Source: Nitrospinota bacterium
GTDB lineage: Bacteria; Nitrospinota_A; UBA7883; JACRLM01
Direction of reading: 5' to 3'
Length of the DNA: 10,001 nucleotides
Assembly (NCBI GenBank): GCA_015231995.1
Contig: JADGAO010000114.1
Location: 1-10,001 of the forward strand
Shown: in pieces, positions 4,399 to 10,001 of the stretch
Position numbering within the stretch: position 1 is the stretch's first letter
Layout of the letters: the number at the start of each line of letters is the position of its first letter
Position numbers and translations under genes: made by a program
Notes under the pieces: generated by a model
The model's database searches: none
What the model was told of the DNA's origin: nothing
Seen by the model: the letters and a program-made list of their open reading frames with translations, nothing else

Positions 4399-6642
4399 GT
4401 GGATCGTCGCTCGTTTTTAAAGCTAGGCGCCCTGACGGCGTCCTCCAGCGCGGTTGGAGCGTGTGGGCAAACCGTCCAAAAGGTCATTCCGGCGCTAATT
4501 CCCGCCGATGATGGCGTAAACCCGGTTGAAGGCAGGTGGTTCGCCACCTCCTGCATGGAGTGTAACGCCGGTTGCGGAGTTATCGTGCGCACTGTCAACG
4601 GCAGGGCTAAAAAGATAGAAGGCAATCCGGCGCACCCTGTCAACCATGGCAAGGCGTGCGCCATGGGCCAGGCGGCCGTCCGCAGGGCATACCACGCCGA
4701 CAGGCTCAAGGCTCCTCTGTTAAGGAAGGGCGGCAAGGGAAGCAAGCTTGAGGAAGTCACCTGGGACGAAGCGATAAAAGTCCTGGGCGAGAAAATATCA
4801 AAGGCCGACGGGAAGGTCTTCTACCTCAACGACGGCGTTAACGACGCGCTGGCTGGCGCGGCCAAGTCCCTTTTCGGCGAGAATCCCGCCTTCACGATCG
4901 CATCCAACCATGCGCCGGGAAGAGAGTCTCATTTCGCCGCAGGGGAGGCTTATCTGGATTTTCCGTCCATGCCGTTCCCCGACATCGCCAATTCCGATTT
5001 CACGCTCCTTTTCGGGGCGGATGTTTTCGAGTCCGACCGTAGCCCTGTCTATTTCGCCCGCGTGTTCGGGGACAGCAGGCGTAGCAGGCCCTCCGCGCGC
5101 GGCAGGTTCATTTACCTCGGTAGCAGATTGTCCGCCACGGCGGCCGCATGTGACAAATGGCTCCCCGTCCCTCCCGGCAAGCTTGGCCTTGTGGCCTTGG
5201 CTGTCGCCCATGTAGTGGTTGACGAGGTCATAATCCGCGGCCTTGCCCCCTCGATACCGCGCAACACGCTTTCGCGGTGGATGGAGGCTCTAAAGCAGTA
5301 TTCCCCGGAGCATGTGGAGAAAGAGACGGAGCTTTCCGCCGAGATAATCAAGCGGCTTGCAAGACCCTTTATAGAAGAAGCTCCCGCAGTGGCGGTGGCC
5401 GGCGACGATGTGGCCGGTTATACGAACGGCACGCCCACTCTCAAAGCGGTGTCGTTCCTTAATATGGTTTCTTTCGAGATAGGCCGCGAGAAACTGCGCA
5501 TAAAGCCCAGGCGCGATCCGGCTCCAGACCCCGACCTTAAAAATCGGATGTTAGGCTGGGTGGGCCTTCCCCAGAGCCAGCAGTCGTTTGCAAAACTCAA
5601 GAAGCTTACGGAGGACATGGCCGCCGGAGCTTACAACGTGGGGCTTATAGCCCACACGAACCCCGTGTTCGACACCCCGCAGGCGTTGAACTTCAAGGCG
5701 GCGATGGCCAAAACCCCGTTCACGGCCGTATTCGCCCTTTTCATGGACGAGACGACAGCGGACGCCGACCTTGTTTTGCCGGATCATCACTGGCTGGAGA
5801 ACTGGTCGGCGCAGATTCCGGAGTTTGCGCCGGGAGTGCCTGTGCTGAACCTGGTTCAACCGGTGATATCGCCGTTCACGGCCGCAAGGAACTCTCTTGA
5901 CGTTATAATAGAAGCGGCGAAGAAAGGCGGGATCGCCTCCCCTTACGCCAACGGCGAACAGTACCTCAAGGCGTTTATCGCCAAATTCCGCGCTGAAATG
6001 CTGGAGATACCGCAACAACTTTCCGCCGTCGGCGCATGGGATTTCCTCCTGCAACGCGGCGGCTGGTGGCCGTCCGACGAAGAGGTGGAACCCAAAAATC
6101 CGCCGACGACGGACAGGCTGTGGGAGTTGAAAGACAGCTTGGCCGCTCCCGCCCCGGCGTTTGCCGAGGGCCCGAATTTCCCCTTCCATTTGCACCTTTA
6201 TCAGCCGGTCAGCAGAGGCCGCGGCAAAGGCGCCAACCTCGGCATGTTGCAGGAGATGCCCGATCCGATCACCACGCTTATGTGGCAACACTGGATCGAG
6301 CTCAATCCTGCGACCGCCGAGAAGCTTGGAATCAAAGAAGGCGACTTGATCACCGTCATGTCGGCGGCTGGTTCGATGACAGGCCCTGCTTTCCCGTATC
6401 GCGGGATCAGGCCGGACGTGATAGCGATACCAATTGGTTTCGGGCACACCAACTATGGAAGCGTGGCCACGAACAGGGGCGACAATCCCATGAAGCTGTT
6501 GGGATTGGCGGTGGACGAGAAGTCCGGCGCCTTGGCGTGGCGGTCGCAGAAAGTTGGCGTGAAGAAGGCGGGAGGCTCGGTGGCAATGCTCCGCGACGCC
6601 AACCCGAAGGGCGAGTATATGGGCGAAGCGTTCAATCTGTAA
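4399..6642 (+). CDS. actB1: Alternative Complex III subunit ActB1, molybdopterin-oxidoreductase-like, Tat-exported
   Basis: The 747-residue protein (GTG start) opens with a twin-arginine leader, DRRSFLKLG, followed by a short hydrophobic stretch ending in VGAC (C22), which is also lipobox-like. A complete 4Cys motif follows: C52-x2-C55-x3-C59 and C87 in GKACAMGQA, the usual N-terminal [4Fe-4S] domain of molybdopterin oxidoreductases. Later blocks are typical of the family: MDETTADADLVLPDHHWLENW (from 449) and a C-terminal dinucleotide-binding-like domain from about 629 (WIELNPATAEKLGIKEGD). In characterised ACIII this subunit is a scaffold without molybdenum; whether this one binds a pterin cannot be judged here. 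In many lineages ActB1 and ActB2 are fused, but here a TAA stop and 18 bp separate them. A related polysulfide-reductase-type catalytic subunit is the alternative, made less likely by the actA-C-D-E context. Confidence 0.9.
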   Translation: MDRRSFLKLGALTASSSAVGACGQTVQKVIPALIPADDGVNPVEGRWFATSCMECNAGCGVIVRTVNGRAKKIEGNPAHPVNHGKACAMGQAAVRRAYHADRLKAPLLRKGGKGSKLEEVTWDEAIKVLGEKISKADGKVFYLNDGVNDALAGAAKSLFGENPAFTIASNHAPGRESHFAAGEAYLDFPSMPFPDIANSDFTLLFGADVFESDRSPVYFARVFGDSRRSRPSARGRFIYLGSRLSATAAACDKWLPVPPGKLGLVALAVAHVVVDEVIIRGLAPSIPRNTLSRWMEALKQYSPEHVEKETELSAEIIKRLARPFIEEAPAVAVAGDDVAGYTNGTPTLKAVSFLNMVSFEIGREKLRIKPRRDPAPDPDLKNRMLGWVGLPQSQQSFAKLKKLTEDMAAGAYNVGLIAHTNPVFDTPQALNFKAAMAKTPFTAVFALFMDETTADADLVLPDHHWLENWSAQIPEFAPGVPVLNLVQPVISPFTAARNSLDVIIEAAKKGGIASPYANGEQYLKAFIAKFRAEMLEIPQQLSAVGAWDFLLQRGGWWPSDEEVEPKNPPTTDRLWELKDSLAAPAPAFAEGPNFPFHLHLYQPVSRGRGKGANLGMLQEMPDPITTLMWQHWIELNPATAEKLGIKEGDLITVMSAAGSMTGPAFPYRGIRPDVIAIPIGFGHTNYGSVATNRGDNPMKLLGLAVDEKSGALAWRSQKVGVKKAGGSVAMLRDANPKGEYMGEAFNL

Positions 6643-6660
6643 AGGCCGGGGAGAGATTCC

Positions 6661-7386
6661 GTGAAGATATTTAACGCAGACAAGCAGAACGACTACAAAT
6701 GGGCCATGGTTATAGACCTGGACCGATGTGACGGTTGCGGGGCGTGCGTCATCGGATGCCAGACGGAGAACAACGTCCCGACAGTCGGACAGGACGATGT
6801 GGCCACCGGCCGTAGCATGCACTGGATAAGGATCGAGCGCTACATAGAGGGAGAGTATCCCAACGTCAAAGTGCGTTTCCTTCCGATGATGTGCCAGCAT
6901 TGCGAAGCCGCTCCGTGCGAGAGCGTGTGCCCGGTGTACGCCACTTATCACAACGACGAGGGACTCAACGTGCAGGTGTACAACCGGTGCATCGGCACCA
7001 GGTTCTGCGGCAACAACTGCCCTTACTCTGTGCGGTTTTTTAACTGGTGGGATCCATCTTTTGACGAGGCCACCAGGAATCAGCTCAACCCCGACGTCTC
7101 TGTGCGCGAACGCGGCATCATGGAAAAATGCTCGTTCTGCATGCAGAGAATCAGGAGGGGCAAGGATCACGCCAAAGACGAAGGGCGTCCGGTCAAGGAC
7201 GGCGACATACAGCCGGCCTGCGCGCAGACGTGTCCTACGGGCGCTATAACTTTTGGCAACATAAACGACCACGAGAGCAAGGTTCACGAGATGGTCCATG
7301 GGAAGAGAGCTTACAGGCTATTTGAGGAAAAAGGGACGCACCCGTCCGTCTATTACCTAAAGGGAGGGGCCGAGAATGTCTTCTGA
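6661..7386 (+). CDS. actB2: Alternative Complex III subunit ActB2, four-cluster ferredoxin-like protein
   Basis: The 241-residue protein has four cysteine groups: C23/C26/C29/C33, C78/C81/C86/C90, C110/C116/C120 and C157/C160/C187/C191. The third group reads CIGTRFCGNNCPY, with threonine where a ferredoxin would have its second cysteine, so it gives 15 rather than 16 ligands. That predicts three [4Fe-4S] clusters and one [3Fe-4S], as reported for ACIII and as also seen in PsrB/NrfC-type subunits. The protein has no signal of its own and presumably crosses the membrane with the Tat-exported ActB1. It would carry electrons from the quinol site on ActC to the ActA hemes. The start is GTG with GGGGAG 7 nt upstream. 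Its last 11 bp overlap actC, suggesting coupled translation. The actB gene is split here, not fused. Confidence 0.92.
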   Translation: MKIFNADKQNDYKWAMVIDLDRCDGCGACVIGCQTENNVPTVGQDDVATGRSMHWIRIERYIEGEYPNVKVRFLPMMCQHCEAAPCESVCPVYATYHNDEGLNVQVYNRCIGTRFCGNNCPYSVRFFNWWDPSFDEATRNQLNPDVSVRERGIMEKCSFCMQRIRRGKDHAKDEGRPVKDGDIQPACAQTCPTGAITFGNINDHESKVHEMVHGKRAYRLFEEKGTHPSVYYLKGGAENVF

Positions 7387-8884
7387 GACCGCTACGGGCC
7401 ACGAAACCCATTCTCATACCCACGGCGGGGGCCATCACCACTCCCCTGAGGAACTGAAAAGCCTCACAGAGCTGGAAGGGCTTCGGGATTCCGCCAGGAA
7501 CAAGGCGAAGGCCGACTACGGCGACGCCAACATTTATCTGTCCGAGAAAGATTTCAACGACGACAGCTTGCGTCCGATGTTCGAGACGAAGCCTGGGTAT
7601 TTTCTTTTCGTCATAGCCCTCGCCTCGGTGATGGCCGTCGGCGTGGCGGCTTTCGTGCGCCAGATGGTTGTCGGCATGGGCGTCACCGGCCTGCATCAAC
7701 CGGTTTTCTGGGGCGCGTATATCGCCACGTTCGTCTTCTGGGTGGGTCTGTCCCACTCCGGCACGATCGTCTCTTCCATACTCCGGCTTACGATGGCCAA
7801 CTGGCGCCGTCCCATACTTCGCGGCGCGGAGGCTATGACGGCCTTTTCGCTGATGGTCGCCGGCCTGTTTCCGATGATCCACGTGGGGCGCCAATGGCGC
7901 GTCTACTACATGTTCCCGCTTCCCAACCAGAGGGAGCTATGGCCCAACTTCAAGTCCCCGCTGATGTGGGACATGATGGCTATATCTATCTATCTTACCG
8001 GCTCCCTGACGTTCCTTTACATAGGGCTTTTGCCTGATATTGCGACGGCCAGGGACAGGGCTATATCCAACGGCAACTGGCGCGCCGGTTATCTGAGGTT
8101 GTTGGCGCTTGGATGGCGCGGCGGGAATTACGACTGGGCGGTCTATAACAAAGCCTCCCTGTTCCTCGCCGTGATAATTCTGTGTATCGCGCCGTCGGTT
8201 CACACGATAGTGTCGTGGGACTTCGCCATGACAATGACGCCCGGTTGGCATACGACGATATTCGGCCCCTACTTTGTCGTGGGCGCGATAAACTCCGGCG
8301 TCGCCGGCGTGATACTGCTGATGATAATCATCCGCTCCATATTCAAATTACAGCACATCATCCGCGACCTGCACATAGACTGTCTGGGGCAGTTGCAGTT
8401 GGTGATAGCGCTCATATGGCTCTACTTCTACTTCTGTGAGTTCAACGTCACCTGGTACTCGCATAAGCCGGAGGAAATGGCCGTATGGGACTGGCAGTGG
8501 GAGAGGTTCCCGCTCCAGTTGATCGCCATGGTCGGCGGAACCGCTCTGGCCGTTGGCCTGCTAGGTTTCAAAAAGATCCGCCGCAACATGAAGGCGATGG
8601 TCGCCATAACCATACTTATAAACATCGGCATGTACTGCGAACGCTACCTTATCGTGGTGCCGGTGCTTAGCCACAGGGACAACCCGTACAAATGGACGGA
8701 TTATTGGGCTTCGCCTACGGAGCTTTCCATAATACTGATGTCCTTCTGTTTCTTCGCACTGCTATACGCGGTGTTCATAAAGGTTTTCCCGATAATCACG
8801 ATGGCCGACGTCAAAGAGGGCGTGGTCATATCCGGCGATGTGCGGCTGGGCAAACACGCGGTGCGCGTGCAGGTGAAGGAGTAA
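7376..8884 (+). CDS. actC: Alternative Complex III subunit ActC, NrfD/PsrC-like integral membrane quinol-binding subunit
   Basis: The 502-residue protein shows ten hydrophobic segments, at about 73-95, 109-133, 151-170, 197-220, 259-281, 295-320, 338-356, 380-398, 407-429 and 449-472, the number expected for ActC. Family-like features are SHSGT (126-130), whose H127 is a candidate quinol-site residue by position in the second helix, MIHVGRQW (167-174), and NIGMYCERYLIVVP (416-429). The subunit should bind menaquinol near the periplasmic face and pass electrons to ActB2; a role in proton translocation has been proposed for the family. Residues 9-22 are unusually His-rich (seven His in 14 residues) and are followed by a soluble, charged stretch before the first helix. 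The ATG at 7376 has GGGAGGGG at 7362-7369 and overlaps the end of actB2 by 11 bp. The stop lies 3 bp before actD. Confidence 0.93.
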   Translation: MSSETATGHETHSHTHGGGHHHSPEELKSLTELEGLRDSARNKAKADYGDANIYLSEKDFNDDSLRPMFETKPGYFLFVIALASVMAVGVAAFVRQMVVGMGVTGLHQPVFWGAYIATFVFWVGLSHSGTIVSSILRLTMANWRRPILRGAEAMTAFSLMVAGLFPMIHVGRQWRVYYMFPLPNQRELWPNFKSPLMWDMMAISIYLTGSLTFLYIGLLPDIATARDRAISNGNWRAGYLRLLALGWRGGNYDWAVYNKASLFLAVIILCIAPSVHTIVSWDFAMTMTPGWHTTIFGPYFVVGAINSGVAGVILLMIIIRSIFKLQHIIRDLHIDCLGQLQLVIALIWLYFYFCEFNVTWYSHKPEEMAVWDWQWERFPLQLIAMVGGTALAVGLLGFKKIRRNMKAMVAITILINIGMYCERYLIVVPVLSHRDNPYKWTDYWASPTELSIILMSFCFFALLYAVFIKVFPIITMADVKEGVVISGDVRLGKHAVRVQVKE

Positions 8885-8887
8885 TTT

Positions 8888-9421
8888 ATGGCGAAACAGG
8901 CTCATTACACTGTCCTTGGGCTTTACGGCAAGCTGGAGGTTGTGGCCAACGCGGTTGACCCGATAAGGGAAAAGTTCGCCGTGAAAGACGGGGATATCCA
9001 GTTGCTGACTTCGGCGGCTCTTCCAGAGAACGCGATTGTGGAAGACCACAGGCCCTACCCGATAGTCTATTTCGTGTGGGTTTTGGGGATTGTAGGGTTC
9101 TTCCTGGCGATCATCCTCGCCGGCGGAACCGGATGGATCATGAACCTCAACGTGGGCGGCAAACCCCCGTTCTCCTGGGCGCCCACCGGTATCATCACTT
9201 ACGAGTTCACCCTGCTGTTTTCGGTTATCGGCACAGTGGTGGGCCTGCTCTATTTCACAGGGCTTCCCGATTGGACCGACAGGGCTTACGACCGGGATAT
9301 TTCCGACGGGGCCTTGGGGCTTTTGCTAAAAGTGGCTAACGTCCACGACCAGGAAGAGGCGGCGAAGATGATGAGCCAGTCCGGGGCCTACAAGATTGTG
9401 AAGGGGGAGAATAACTTCTGA
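8888..9421 (+). CDS. actD: Alternative Complex III subunit ActD (DUF3341-type membrane protein)
   Basis: The 177-residue protein has two membrane helices, about residues 58-86 and 100-124, joined by a short loop with the GGKPPFSWAPTG motif. This arrangement, with soluble N- and C-terminal parts (Y8-V52 and D128-F177), is typical of ActD/DUF3341. In ACIII it is a cofactor-free structural subunit packed beside ActC. The N-terminal part (TVLGLYGKLEVVANAVD) is the small ferredoxin-like-fold region seen in this family. The AAGGAG Shine-Dalgarno at 8876-8881 lies inside the last codons of actC, and only 3 bp separate the genes. Its TGA stop shares one base with the actE start (TGATG), indicating translational coupling. 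Confidence 0.92.
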   Translation: MAKQAHYTVLGLYGKLEVVANAVDPIREKFAVKDGDIQLLTSAALPENAIVEDHRPYPIVYFVWVLGIVGFFLAIILAGGTGWIMNLNVGGKPPFSWAPTGIITYEFTLLFSVIGTVVGLLYFTGLPDWTDRAYDRDISDGALGLLLKVANVHDQEEAAKMMSQSGAYKIVKGENNF

Positions 9422-9912
9422 TGATGTGGAGGAAAGGGGCAGGGCTTTTGTTGGTGGCGTTCCTTGCGGCGTCATGCGAGAACGTTGACCTGGATCTTCA
9501 CGACCAGATCACGTTCAAGCATCAGGAATATCCCATGATACCGGCTCCCAAAGGGTCGGTTTCCATGAATCCTAAAAGGTTCGATTACTCCACGGTGGAC
9601 GCGGTGATGGTGACCAGCCCGGTGAAGCGGACGAAGGATAGCGTGGATGATGGGAAGAAGCTGTATGATATCTTCTGCATCGCCTGTCACGGTCCTGACG
9701 GCACTACGACCGGTATGCCTGTGGCGGATAAGTTCGAGCCAAGGCCCGCGAACCTGAAAAACGAGACGGCGCTGGCGTTGACCGAAGGCGAGATATTTCA
9801 GAGGATCGTTGTTGACGGAATGGGCATTATGCCCGGATACAAGTTTGAGATGTCGGACGAAGAGGCGTGGAAGGTTGTGTCCTACGTCATGCAATTACAG
9901 GGCAGGAAATAA
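9421..9912 (+). CDS. actE: Alternative Complex III subunit ActE, monoheme cytochrome c lipoprotein
   Basis: The 163-residue protein has a short hydrophobic leader ending in LAAS-C19, a plausible lipobox that would tether the mature protein to the membrane by lipid. One class I heme motif, CIACH (86-90), follows, with GDGLxx-like GPDGTTTGMP after it and a candidate axial Met in GIMPGY (M137). The C-terminal helix EAWKVVSYVMQLQ (148-160) is the usual end of a cytochrome c domain. In ACIII, ActE is the exit heme that reduces the soluble carrier or the oxidase. ATG 9421 is preferred over ATG 9424 because it overlaps the actD stop and is nearer the GGGGGAG Shine-Dalgarno at 9403-9409. The weak point is the lipobox, whose Leu is at -4 rather than -3. 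Confidence 0.92.
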   Translation: MMWRKGAGLLLVAFLAASCENVDLDLHDQITFKHQEYPMIPAPKGSVSMNPKRFDYSTVDAVMVTSPVKRTKDSVDDGKKLYDIFCIACHGPDGTTTGMPVADKFEPRPANLKNETALALTEGEIFQRIVVDGMGIMPGYKFEMSDEEAWKVVSYVMQLQGRK

Positions 9913-9934
9913 GGAAATAAGGGGGTAGCCGGAC

Positions 9935-10001
9935 ATGCGAAGTTTGACTATAGCCGTAGCGATCACCTTTTTGGCCGCTGGCCACGTATTCGCTCAGCAG
10001 G
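9935..10001 (+). CDS. Start of an exported protein following actE (partial; possibly SCO1/SenC or another oxidase-assembly protein)
   Basis: Only the first 22 codons are in the window. They encode a clear signal-peptide-like start: positively charged MR, a hydrophobic core (LTIAVAITFLAA) and a VFA-QQ cleavage-like site. A GGGGG stretch at 9921-9925 is a likely Shine-Dalgarno. The gene lies 22 bp after the actE stop, so it belongs to the same operon. The usual next genes in act clusters are actF (polytopic membrane protein) or a cytochrome oxidase cluster beginning with a SCO1/SenC copper chaperone. A cleavable leader argues for the latter, but the identity cannot be decided from 22 residues. 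Confidence 0.65.
   Translation, partial: MRSLTIAVAITFLAAGHVFAQQ

Noticed and set aside
4371..4760. Reverse-strand frame over the actA/actB1 junction
   Set aside because: It overlaps the Tat leader and 4Cys motif of actB1 in antisense, has no Shine-Dalgarno sequence and resembles no known protein.
5551..7299. A 582-codon open frame on the reverse strand across actB1 and actB2
   Set aside because: It lies antisense to two well-conserved genes with intact cofactor motifs. Its translation is rich in Arg, His and Val with no recognisable domain, as expected for the mirror frame of GC-rich coding DNA.
7244..7894. 216-codon reverse-strand frame over the start of actC
   Set aside because: Antisense shadow of actC with low-complexity His/Arg content caused by the codon pattern of the real gene.
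4399..8884. Polysulfide, tetrathionate or nitrite (Nrf) reductase operon
   Set aside because: The catalytic-like, FeS and NrfD-like subunits are shared, but the pentaheme ActA, DUF3341-type ActD and monoheme lipoprotein ActE in this order are diagnostic of Alternative Complex III.

Overview
The window comes from the chromosome of an aerobic or microaerobic Gram-negative bacterium of moderately high GC content. The main evidence is a cluster encoding Alternative Complex III (ACIII), the quinol:cytochrome c (or HiPIP) oxidoreductase that replaces the bc1 complex in scattered phyla such as Bacteroidota, Chloroflexota, Acidobacteriota, Planctomycetota and deltaproteobacterial or Nitrospinota-like lineages. 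Split actB1/actB2 genes, a classic Tat signal on ActB1 and abundant palindromic intergenic repeats fit an environmental lineage of the deltaproteobacterial or Nitrospinota kind, but the species cannot be named from sequence alone.

Layout: 1-167 is the 3' end of a 16S rRNA dimethyladenosine transferase gene (rsmA/ksgA). 168-456 is a convergent intergenic region packed with alternating inverted repeats. 457-1173 (-) encodes an unrecognised, highly charged, soluble 238-residue protein. 1174-1414 is an AT-rich divergent intergenic region. 1415-2350 (+) is an NAD-dependent sugar-nucleotide epimerase of the WbpP/GalE type. 2347-2457 is a second convergent junction made of three palindromes of two other repeat families. 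2472-3473 (-) is a GT2 glycosyltransferase with a C-terminal membrane-associated stretch. 3474-3777 is a divergent promoter region with a good sigma70-like promoter facing the act genes.

From 3778 to the right edge runs one tightly packed operon: actA (pentaheme cytochrome c), actB1 (Tat-exported molybdopterin-oxidoreductase-like subunit), actB2 (four-cluster ferredoxin-like subunit), actC (10-TM NrfD/PsrC-like quinol-binding subunit), actD (two-TM DUF3341-type subunit), actE (monoheme lipoprotein cytochrome c), and the first 22 codons of a gene for an exported protein. By analogy with characterised ACIII, menaquinol is oxidised at ActC, electrons pass through the ActB2 clusters and ActA hemes, and ActE hands them to a terminal oxidase or soluble carrier. 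Gene spacing runs from an 11-bp overlap to 24 bp, and every act gene has a strong purine-rich Shine-Dalgarno sequence, which implies co-transcription and coupled translation.

I see no tRNA, rRNA, CRISPR array, transposase or phage gene. Nothing here amounts to a wholly new system. The points most worth a second look are the palindromic repeats with compensatory base changes, the retained 4Cys motif plus Tat/lipobox-like leader in ActB1, the 15-codon tandem duplication at the start of actA, the His-rich tail of ActC, the unrecognised 238-residue protein, and the identity of the gene that follows actE.
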